Source: an uncultured Bacteroidales bacterium
GTDB lineage: Bacteria > Bacteroidota > Bacteroidia > Bacteroidales > F082
DNA: 18,413 nucleotides
Assembly: GCA_937902805.1 (NCBI GenBank)
Contig: CALEMB010000090.1
Span: 1 to 18,413, forward strand
Reading direction: 5' to 3'
Shown here one piece after another: positions 1-6,528 of the stretch (within the stretch, counting starts at the first letter, position 1; every line of letters starts with the position of its first letter). Below the pieces are notes generated by a model. It saw nothing but the letters and a program-made list of their open reading frames with translations. It was not told the origin of the DNA and searched no databases. The position numbers were made by a program, and so were the translations under genes.

Positions 1-71
1 TAGGTACTCTAAGGTAACTCCGAGGTAACACTGTGATTCCTCTCAGTTTCCTCTCAGTTTCCTCCCAGATT
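1..71. repeat. 11-bp-period imperfect tandem repeat
   Basis: The gap after the envelope operon repeats with an 11-bp period. Two perfect units CCTCTCAGTTT lie at 39-49 and 50-60, and a third, CCTCCCAGATT, at 61-71 reaches the stop codon of the neighbouring gene. Before them, AGGTA-type units at about 2, 12 and 23 keep roughly the same spacing but have diverged. The array runs off the left edge, so its full length is unknown. Function is not evident. Confidence 0.6.
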
Positions 72-2294
72 CTACAATTTCCAAATCGCCTCCACCTTCA
101 AATCCGTCTTATGGTTCCCCTCAATCTGCGTCAGGCCGCTGCCGATGACGTCGCGGTCGCTGTAGATGGTGCGCCCGATGCGAGCGTAGAGGGTCAATGA
201 ATTGAACAGTTTCACTTTGCCTAATAGATAGAATCTCATGCCTTTGCCATACAAGGCGGGCGCGCTGAAATTGTAAAGCACATCGTTTTCGTAGGCATAG
301 ATTCGGGCGTTGTAGTCTTTGGCATCGAAGATGGCATAGCGGAAGATGAGGCTGAAAGGCAGTTTTTCAGGTTTGTAGGTGATGTCCTGACAGAGGAAGT
401 AGCCGTGCTCGTTGGTGCCGTCTTCGTTGCGGTAGTGGGCGTATTCCGCCTTGTTGCTGCAATGGAGGTCACCCACAATCTGGTAGCTGATGTTGAAACG
501 CACCGTGTTCTTGGTGTAGAAGATGGGGTAGTGGCTGAAGACTTGTCCGTCAGTGGAGTTCTTCATCTTGGTCTTCGAGCGGAACTGCAGGTAGGCGTTG
601 ACGCTGCGGTTGAAGCTGTGGCTGACGCGCAAATAATAATCATGACCACGGCTGGGCGCGTTGACTTGTGAGGTTAGCCAGGTGAACTGGAACTGGTCCA
701 TGTAGGCCATGATGTTCCAATAGGGTGCCGGCGCCACCTCCACGCCCAGGTAGATGCCACGCTGCCCTTGGTTGCGACTGCCTTCGCCAAAGGCATTGGA
801 ATAGAGGTTTTGGTACATCTTGCCATAATCGCGGTACATCAGGGTGAAATTCAAAAATCCAGCGGGCTTAAAGGTTATTCCTGCCAATCCTGCAAGGCCG
901 AGGGTCGTTGAACCCTGAGCTTGCCGAAGGGTCGAAATGCCCGTCTGTGTTTGTGCTGGCCCTTCGACAGGCTCAGGGTCCTTACTGTCGTGGTTAATAC
1001 TCATGGCTACCTCGCCGAATACGGCCACCTTGTCTTTCACATACTTGAAGTCGATGCCTTGGTCGGTGAGTTGCCGGCCTTGGAAATAGAACTGGTTGTA
1101 GTGGCTGGGTCTGAGCTCGAGCGGCACGCTGAGCCAAGTATGGTGTGCGGTATAGCCGACCTCGAAATGGGCAATGGCAAAGGATAGATGTCCGCCCACA
1201 ATCTGTTGCCGTATAGCATGGCGGTCTAACAATTCACCGATGGTGCGATGATAGCCCGTTTCTTGCAGGCTGCTGATATATTCGGCTTCGTTGTCCAAAG
1301 TGTCAGTGACGTTGACGTTGGCGTCCACCAAGCGGTTGGAGTAGAACATCGTGCCGCTGAAAGGGCCTTTGCCGAGGGTGACGGCAGCACCACGCATAAA
1401 GGCATATTCGCAGGCCGAACTCTTTGGCGAGAGGCCCCGTCCTCGTTTCATCACGCTGATGCCTGCGCCCGCCTTGCCGAAAGTCAAGCCCGACCACAGC
1501 GTCAGGCCTTGACCGAACGACAGCTGGTAGTCGCCCAACACGGCGGCTTTCACGATGCCTAGGTCCTTGGCGTAAAGGTGGAAGCCGATGAAGTCGAAGC
1601 CCCGGCTGTATTTCTTGCCCAATAAGGCTTTAATCGTGTCGCTGACCTTGTCGGTGAAGAACATCTCGCCGGCATCTTTCTCCACCACAACGCTCGCCCG
1701 GATTTGGTCCCTGTAATTATAGCTGTATCGGAACTGTAGCTTCTGCGGACAGCCGAGATAGCGCGAGTTGGACTTGGCCAGCAACGCAGAGTCGGTGGCG
1801 GGCAGATAACCTTGTTGCTTTTCAAGAACCTGCTCGTAGCGGCCCAATAGTTGGTGCTTGCCATAACGCCCCAACTTTTTAAAAGTAATTTTGTCCTTGC
1901 TACTGTCTTTCCCGACGCAAACCAAAGGTCGGATAATCTCGATAGTCTGTTCGTCGAAGCCTTCCACCGTCGCCAACTCGTCAAGAAACAAGAAATCGCC
2001 ATAATAGCGGCGGTATACCTGCAGCTCCTCATATTGGAACGCATTGATGAGATGCAGCTCCAAGAGTTGTACCATATCATCGCTGTTGAGGTTGACGGGG
2101 TTGTCGCTGAGGAAGATATAATTGTCCAGTAGCTCCTCATAGTTGAGGTCTTCGTCAATGTCTTCGGCCATGCGTTCCACTTGTTCGATGAGCAATGTGT
2201 TCAAAGCATCGGTGCTGAGCGTGTCGATGGCGATTTGCGCTTTCGCAAGCGAGATGAAAAGCAAGGATAATATGAGGAGAGCCAGACGTTTCAT
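72..2294 (-). CDS. Helix-hairpin-helix outer-membrane barrel-like protein
   Basis: This 740-residue protein starts with a clear Sec signal peptide (basic MKR, hydrophobic core, likely cleavage after AKA at about residue 19). Residues about 66-126 form a ComEA-like helix-hairpin-helix repeat (NPVNLNS, then LDELATVEGF). The rest is rich in alternating aromatic and polar segments ending in AIWKL, as in an outer-membrane beta-barrel. Similar helix-hairpin-helix plus barrel proteins are common in Bacteroidota and are often annotated as ComEA, but DNA binding is not shown here. Its ATG lies 1 nt after the stop of the upstream PorV/PorQ-like gene, so the two are almost certainly cotranscribed. Residues about 438-462 are encoded by an inverted pair of short repeats and look like a tolerated insertion in a loop. 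Exact function is unknown. Confidence 0.85.
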   Translation of the reverse strand: MKRLALLILSLLFISLAKAQIAIDTLSTDALNTLLIEQVERMAEDIDEDLNYEELLDNYIFLSDNPVNLNSDDMVQLLELHLINAFQYEELQVYRRYYGDFLFLDELATVEGFDEQTIEIIRPLVCVGKDSSKDKITFKKLGRYGKHQLLGRYEQVLEKQQGYLPATDSALLAKSNSRYLGCPQKLQFRYSYNYRDQIRASVVVEKDAGEMFFTDKVSDTIKALLGKKYSRGFDFIGFHLYAKDLGIVKAAVLGDYQLSFGQGLTLWSGLTFGKAGAGISVMKRGRGLSPKSSACEYAFMRGAAVTLGKGPFSGTMFYSNRLVDANVNVTDTLDNEAEYISSLQETGYHRTIGELLDRHAIRQQIVGGHLSFAIAHFEVGYTAHHTWLSVPLELRPSHYNQFYFQGRQLTDQGIDFKYVKDKVAVFGEVAMSINHDSKDPEPVEGPAQTQTGISTLRQAQGSTTLGLAGLAGITFKPAGFLNFTLMYRDYGKMYQNLYSNAFGEGSRNQGQRGIYLGVEVAPAPYWNIMAYMDQFQFTWLTSQVNAPSRGHDYYLRVSHSFNRSVNAYLQFRSKTKMKNSTDGQVFSHYPIFYTKNTVRFNISYQIVGDLHCSNKAEYAHYRNEDGTNEHGYFLCQDITYKPEKLPFSLIFRYAIFDAKDYNARIYAYENDVLYNFSAPALYGKGMRFYLLGKVKLFNSLTLYARIGRTIYSDRDVIGSGLTQIEGNHKTDLKVEAIWKL
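911..981. repeat. Inverted pair of REP-like repeats inside a gene
   Basis: Two copies of the CCCTGAGCCTGTCGAAGGG-type repeat face each other at about 911-935 and 958-981, with about 22 bp between them. The left copy reads CCCTGAGCTTGCCGAAGGG; the right is its near reverse complement, CCCTTCGACAGGCTCAGGG. Both are translated in frame within the helix-hairpin-helix protein, giving the peptides PEPVEG and LRQAQG that such repeats typically encode. Confidence 0.8.
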
Positions 2295-2295
2295 G

Positions 2296-3123
2296 TCACT
2301 TTCCGATGCTGAAAATCATGCCAACTTGAAGGGATGCGCCTAACTCATTGTGCAATTGTGCCGCCACGTTGATTTGTGCGAAACGGATGCCGTAACCGAG
2401 CCCGAAACTCAGGATGCCCGGGTTGGATTGCACGCCAGCGCGGATGAAGAAGTTCTTTAAGACCTCGTATTCCAGACCGCCACGCAGGCTGACGCCGCTA
2501 CGCTCGGTGTTTTTCTCGATTTCGCATAGCCCGACGAAGTCCTTGGTGAACTGGTAAGCCAGTCCGAAGCGAAACACGATGGGCAGTTTCTCGTGATTCA
2601 AGGTCTGCTTGAATTTGAAGCTCACGGGGTTGAAAATGTAGGTACCCAACGTCAGTTTATCAGTGACGTGTGATTGTATGCCCAATTCAAAAGTGAAAGC
2701 ATGGTAAGTGCCGTAGTCGTTGCCAACTTTCAGCAAGAGATAGTCGAGTTGCAGTCCAATCTGAAGATAACGCCCGAAATCCTTGGCGTAGGCGAGACCG
2801 ATTTTGTTCTCATTGTATTTCGACGAGCCGAATTGGTTGAAACTCACGCCCAAACAGCCTACCTTTTTGATAGGCAGAGCAAAGGCACCGCATTTGTAAG
2901 CTGTCTCGGGTAGTAGCCAGCGGTTTTCGTAGTATAGGCCGAAACTGATTTTGTCAAGGTTGGCCATGCCTGCGGGATTGTTTTGCATAGCCCACAAGCC
3001 TTGCGAAGCTACGGAAGAGCCACCCATTGCCGCAGCGCGACCACCCATAATGTGGATAAAGTCGTAGGCGAAAAGCGTTGAAGTTGAAATGATTAGGAAT
3101 ATGAGAAGTAGCAGCCGCTTCAT
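2296..3123 (-). CDS. PorV/PorQ-like (UPF0164-type) outer-membrane protein
   Basis: This 275-residue protein has a signal peptide (MKRLLLLIFL..., cleavage probably after LFA near residue 19). The mature N-terminus, at residues about 27-55, is glycine/alanine rich (GGRAAAMGGSS) and followed by NNPAGMA, the hallmark of PorV/PorQ/FadL-like Bacteroidota outer-membrane proteins. The remainder alternates short strands and turns, as in a small barrel. Family members include type IX secretion components, but many paralogues exist and no other secretion gene is visible here, so that role is not claimed. The gene has a near-consensus promoter just upstream and is first in a two-gene operon with the helix-hairpin-helix protein, whose start lies 1 nt after its TGA. 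Confidence 0.8.
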   Translation of the reverse strand: MKRLLLLIFLIISTSTLFAYDFIHIMGGRAAAMGGSSVASQGLWAMQNNPAGMANLDKISFGLYYENRWLLPETAYKCGAFALPIKKVGCLGVSFNQFGSSKYNENKIGLAYAKDFGRYLQIGLQLDYLLLKVGNDYGTYHAFTFELGIQSHVTDKLTLGTYIFNPVSFKFKQTLNHEKLPIVFRFGLAYQFTKDFVGLCEIEKNTERSGVSLRGGLEYEVLKNFFIRAGVQSNPGILSFGLGYGIRFAQINVAAQLHNELGASLQVGMIFSIGK

Positions 3124-3144
3124 AGGCGAAAAGGTTTAATTGTG

Positions 3145-3175
3145 CAAATGTAGGACGATATTTTAAAAAATCAAA
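3145..3175 (-). promoter_or_regulatory. Bacteroidota promoter for the envelope operon
   Basis: Read on the minus strand, this is TTTG (3172-3175), 19 nt, then TACATTTG (3145-3152), matching the Bacteroidota sigma-70 pattern TTTG-N19-TAnnTTTG. Transcription would start near 3138, leaving a leader of about 15 nt before the ATG at 3123. Confidence 0.75.
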
Positions 3176-3220
3176 CAAAACCGCTGTTTTTTATTATTTT
3201 CGCAGCAAATACAAATCACT

Positions 3221-3721
3221 ATGACATACGTGCTTATTGTCATCGTTATCGTGCTGGTTCTCATTGGATTGGTGGGTGCTATAGTGCCTGGCATCGCAGG
3301 AACGCCGTTCAGTTTTCTGGCCTTGTTGGTCCTGTCATTCGTTGATGGCATTGACTATACCACCCGTTTTTTGGTGATCATGGGCATCGTCGGGGTGGCG
3401 GTCTTCACTGTGGACTATGTGGTCCCCATTTGGGGCACCAAGAAACTAGGTGGTACCAAAGCGGGTGTGCGTGGTAGCACGATAGGGCTGATATTGGGTC
3501 TTCTCGTTACCTTTATTTTCCCGATAGGCTTCATCGCCGTGCTGTTGGGGCCTTTCATTGGAGCCTACATTGGTGAAAAGTCTGTCGGCACCGAAGACCA
3601 CCTGGCTTGGCGCTCAGCCTTGGGCTCTTTTGTGGGTTTCCTGCTGGGTACAGGCATTAAATTGATTTATGCCTGCGTTTGTATTTATTTCGTTGTCAAA
3701 GATTTAATCGCATTGATATGA
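3221..3721 (+). CDS. DUF456 family membrane protein
   Basis: This 166-residue, very hydrophobic protein has the glycine-rich membrane segments typical of DUF456: an N-terminal helix with VPGIAG (residues about 1-30), another around 52-71 containing VDYVVPIWGTKKLGGTKAG, a long glycine-rich pair at 85-118 (GPFIGAYIGE), and a C-terminal segment around 130-158. DUF456 has no established function. The invariant-looking GTKKLGGTKAGVRGS region and the GPFIGA motif support the call. A weak -7-like box (TATTTTCG, 3195-3202) precedes the gene. Its TGA overlaps the ATG of the transketolase gene (ATGA at 3718-3721), indicating translational coupling. Confidence 0.85.
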   Translation: MTYVLIVIVIVLVLIGLVGAIVPGIAGTPFSFLALLVLSFVDGIDYTTRFLVIMGIVGVAVFTVDYVVPIWGTKKLGGTKAGVRGSTIGLILGLLVTFIFPIGFIAVLLGPFIGAYIGEKSVGTEDHLAWRSALGSFVGFLLGTGIKLIYACVCIYFVVKDLIALI

Positions 3722-4545
3722 TGGATTTGGAAGCAAAAGCGAAACATATTCGTGAACTGATATTGACCGCCTTGGCGGAGGCTGGTTCGGGACATACGGG
3801 TGGCTCTCTTGATTTGGCTGACATTTTCACAGTGTTGTATTTCAACCATTTGCGTCATGACCCAAAATGTCCTGATTGGGAAGGCCGCGACAAAGTGGTG
3901 CTTTCCATCGGACATACGGCTCCGGTGTTGTATGCGACATTGGCTGCTGCTGGGTATTTTCCTGAAGAGGAAATGCTGACTTTGCGTAAGTTAGGCAGCC
4001 GTCTGCAAGGGCATCCGAGTTATGAGTTCCGTTTGCCGGGTTTGGAAACCTGCTCAGGGAGTCTCGGACAAGGTTTAGGTGTGGCTATGGGCATGGCATT
4101 GGCGGCCAAGATGGGTGGCCCTTCGGCAGGCTCAGGGACCGTGAACCGCGTCTTTTGCATCATGGGCGATGGCGAGCAGCAGGAGGGGAGCGTATGGGAG
4201 TCGGCTATGGCGGCAGCGCATCACGAAGTGGATAACCTCTGCGCCATCATCGACCGCAACCGCTTGCAAATTGATGGCGGCACCGAGAAGGTGATGGACA
4301 TCGACCCGCTGCGTGACAAATGGACGGCCTTTGGCTGGTATGTCATTGAGATTGACGGTCACGATATGAGTCAAATCAAGATGGCCTTGGAGATGGCTGA
4401 TAAAGAACAAGGTAGACCTACGGTCATCATCGCGGATACTATCATGGGCAAAGGCGTTCCATCGATAGAAAACAACAACCAATGGCACGGCAAGGTCCCG
4501 ACCAAGGAACAATTGCCCGTGTTTTTAAATGAATTATGTAATTGA
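3718..4545 (+). CDS. Transketolase, N-terminal subunit (split form)
   Basis: This is the thiamine-diphosphate-binding half of a two-gene transketolase in the non-oxidative pentose phosphate pathway. The start is taken at 3718 (or 3721, tandem ATGs), giving 275 residues; the open frame extends 13 codons upstream into DUF456, but the ATGA overlap favours 3718. Visible motifs are SGHTGGS near the N-terminus, HPSYE, GSLGQGLG, and the cofactor motif GDGEQQEGS (GDG at residues 150-152) followed by DRNRLQIDG. Just before the GDG motif, residues GGPSAGSGT come from a short repeat inserted in frame at 4117-4140. The catalytic half is encoded next, after a 73-nt repeat-containing gap, so both subunits should be made from one transcript. 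Confidence 0.93.
   Translation: MMDLEAKAKHIRELILTALAEAGSGHTGGSLDLADIFTVLYFNHLRHDPKCPDWEGRDKVVLSIGHTAPVLYATLAAAGYFPEEEMLTLRKLGSRLQGHPSYEFRLPGLETCSGSLGQGLGVAMGMALAAKMGGPSAGSGTVNRVFCIMGDGEQQEGSVWESAMAAAHHEVDNLCAIIDRNRLQIDGGTEKVMDIDPLRDKWTAFGWYVIEIDGHDMSQIKMALEMADKEQGRPTVIIADTIMGKGVPSIENNNQWHGKVPTKEQLPVFLNELCN
4117..4140. repeat. REP-like repeat inside the transketolase gene
   Basis: A single copy of the same repeat found in the envelope gene (CCCTTCGGCAGGCTCAGGG, about 4119-4137) sits in frame in the transketolase N-terminal subunit. It encodes about eight extra residues (GPSAGSGT) in a surface stretch before the cofactor-binding GDG motif. It differs from the right-hand copy at about 960-978 by one base in this core. 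Confidence 0.75.
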
Positions 4546-4612
4546 CACGAGACTTCGGGACGCGAGACGCGAGTCTTTAGTCCCGTGTCCCGCAGTCCCG
4601 TGTCCCGAGTCA
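4546..4612. repeat. Intergenic GC-rich repeat between transketolase halves
   Basis: The 73-nt gap holds two direct copies of AGTCCCGTGTCCCG (4579-4592 and 4594-4607), preceded by a related, partly complementary stretch (CGGGACGCGAGACGCGAGTC, about 4555-4574). GGGAC and GTCCC elements can pair in several ways, so the transcript here could fold. Repeats of this CGGGACACGGGACT style occur between genes in Bacteroidales, though that is recalled rather than searched. Confidence 0.6.
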
Positions 4613-4618
4613 TAGATT

Positions 4619-6499
4619 ATGGAATACCAAAATAAAGGCAACAAACCCACAAAAACAGGTTTCGGTGAGGGCGTTCTCGCTGCAGCGCAAAAGGACAGCC
4701 GTGTTGTCGGCTTGGGTGCTGATATTACCAATTCGGTAGGGATGAACCTCTTTGCAGAGGCGTTTCCCGAGCGCTTTTTCTCCATGGGCATTGCCGAGCA
4801 GGATGCCGTGGCGACGGCCGCAGGCTTGGCATTGAGTGGTAAGATACCTGTGTTTAGCACCTACGGCGTGTTTGCTGCACACCGCGCCAACGACCAGATT
4901 CGTGTCTCGGTGTGTTACAACAACGTGCATGTCGTCATCGGCGGTGCCCATGCCGGCGTCTCGGTCGGCCCCGACGGCGCCACGCACCAGGCTTTGGAAG
5001 ACATCGCCACCATGCGTGTGCTGCCCAACATGACCGTCATCTCGCCATGCGACGCCACTCAAGCCAAAATCGCCACTGAGAAGGCCATCTTGGAGTGCAA
5101 GGGCCCCGTTTATGTGCGCTTCGGCCGCGAAGCCATGCCCGATTTTACCGACGAGAACCAGGAGTTTGAGATTGGGAAGGCGCAGCTGATGCGTGATGGC
5201 TTGGATATTACCCTTGTCGCCACGGGTCACGAGGTGTGGGAAGCCCTGGAAGCCGCTCACATGTTGGAGCGTCTGAATGTCTCCGTCCGCGTCATCAACA
5301 TGCACACCATCAAGCCGTTGGATGGCGATATTCTCAACAAGGCTGCAGAGGAGACCCGCATGATCTTTACCATTGAGGAGCATCAAATCGCTGGTGGTCT
5401 GGGCAGTGCCGTGACGGAGTTTTTGGCCGAAAACCACCCCATCCGCGTGTGCCGCATTGGCATGGACGACCGCTTCGGCGAGTCGGGGCGTGCTCTCGCT
5501 TTGATGCACAAGTACGGTTTGGATGCTGCTGGCATCGTACATCGTGTGTTGGAAATCATTGCCAACGAAGACTTCGGCGTCTATGTCCGCAAGTTGGGCA
5601 AGCCTTTCGATACCTATATTAAGAAGTTGTATGACAGCAAGAAGCTGTATGAAGGCTATGATTATCACGATGAATCCACCTTCGCAAATTGTTATGACAC
5701 GAAAGTCTATCAGCATTATATCGCCCAAGGCAAACGTGGTCATGAAGTGTTGGAGACCTTGTCACGTGCTCTGCACGACCATTTCATCACGCATCAACTC
5801 TACAAAATGCTTGATTTATATGAAGAGAAAGATGTCATCGGCGTTATGGGCGGCCATGCCAAGCGGCGCGACGACCCACAATACCGCCAAATCGTGTTTT
5901 TGAGCAAGAAACTGACGGAGATGGGGCGCTTGATGGTCACAGGAGGTGGCCCGGGTGCCATGGAAGCCGCACATCTCGGCGCTTGGATGGCGGGTAGGAG
6001 TGAGGCCGAGGTGGAGGAAGCCATAGCTAAGCTCATTCCATCACCGACCTACAAGGACGAAGGCTGGCTGCGTCGGTCCTTCGAGGTGATGGAACGTTTC
6101 CCAATGGAAACGGACTATCGTAGCCTTGCCCTCCCGACCTATTATTATGGTCACGAGCCAACCACGCCTTTTGCCACCCACATTGCCAAATATTTTGACA
6201 ACAGTGTGCGCGAGGATGGTGTCGTCACCATCGCCAAGGGCGGCATCATCTATACGCCCGGCAGCGCAGGCACGATGCAGGAGATTTTCCAAGACGCGGG
6301 CCAAAACCACTACGAGAGCGAAGGCTATGCCAGCCCGATGATTTTCATGGGCAAAGATTACTTCACCAACGTCATGCCTGCATATACGTTTCTTAAAGAC
6401 CTAAGCGATAGGGGGCTATATAAGAATATGATACTCACAATCTCTGATGACAACGACGAGATTATCGAGGCGATTGTGCGGTTTAGGGAAGGAAAATGA
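4619..6499 (+). CDS. Transketolase C-terminal subunit fused to LOG/PpnN-like nucleosidase domain
   Basis: This 626-residue protein has two parts. Residues 1 to about 312 are a complete transketolase C-terminal subunit: pyrimidine-binding domain with MGIAEQDAVATAAGLA (catalytic-type Glu60), GPDGATHQALED, and the C-terminal domain ending DRFGESGRALALMHKYGL. Residues about 315-626 are a LOG-family (lysine-decarboxylase-like Rossmann) domain with MGGH (410-413), VTGGGPGAMEAAHLGAW (GGG 442-444), and PGSAGTMQE (547-555), close to the family motif PGGxGTxxE. LOG/PpnN enzymes cleave nucleoside monophosphates to base plus ribose 5-phosphate, a transketolase substrate. The frame is open throughout with no stop or evident shift at the junction, so the fusion looks real. 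The N-terminal transketolase half is directly upstream. Catalytic specificity of the LOG part is inferred. Confidence 0.9.
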   Translation: MEYQNKGNKPTKTGFGEGVLAAAQKDSRVVGLGADITNSVGMNLFAEAFPERFFSMGIAEQDAVATAAGLALSGKIPVFSTYGVFAAHRANDQIRVSVCYNNVHVVIGGAHAGVSVGPDGATHQALEDIATMRVLPNMTVISPCDATQAKIATEKAILECKGPVYVRFGREAMPDFTDENQEFEIGKAQLMRDGLDITLVATGHEVWEALEAAHMLERLNVSVRVINMHTIKPLDGDILNKAAEETRMIFTIEEHQIAGGLGSAVTEFLAENHPIRVCRIGMDDRFGESGRALALMHKYGLDAAGIVHRVLEIIANEDFGVYVRKLGKPFDTYIKKLYDSKKLYEGYDYHDESTFANCYDTKVYQHYIAQGKRGHEVLETLSRALHDHFITHQLYKMLDLYEEKDVIGVMGGHAKRRDDPQYRQIVFLSKKLTEMGRLMVTGGGPGAMEAAHLGAWMAGRSEAEVEEAIAKLIPSPTYKDEGWLRRSFEVMERFPMETDYRSLALPTYYYGHEPTTPFATHIAKYFDNSVREDGVVTIAKGGIIYTPGSAGTMQEIFQDAGQNHYESEGYASPMIFMGKDYFTNVMPAYTFLKDLSDRGLYKNMILTISDDNDEIIEAIVRFREGK

Positions 6500-6528
6500 A
6501 AAATGGTGCCTGGCACCATTTTTCATTT
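6494..6528. terminator. Bidirectional terminator between convergent genes
   Basis: A perfect palindrome with 17-nt arms (6494-6510 and 6512-6528) and a single central base has a GGTGCC/GGCACC core flanked by A and T runs. It therefore forms a hairpin followed by U-rich RNA in both directions. It separates the ends of the transketolase fusion gene (stop TGA 6497-6499) and the DUF4301 gene (stop TAA 6527-6529), and includes all of the first stop and part of the second. Confidence 0.85.

Noticed and set aside
2296..3123. Assignment as a type IX secretion component
   Set aside because: The PorV/PorQ-like signature is shared by many paralogues and no other secretion gene is nearby.
3679..3717. 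Upstream extension of the transketolase N-terminal subunit by 13 codons
   Set aside because: It lies inside the DUF456 coding sequence; the ATGA overlap at 3718-3721 and family start position favour the later ATG.
4610..5743. 377-codon minus-strand frame opposite the transketolase C-terminal half
   Set aside because: It mirrors GC-rich coding sequence, shows no domain, and the plus-strand protein is unmistakable.
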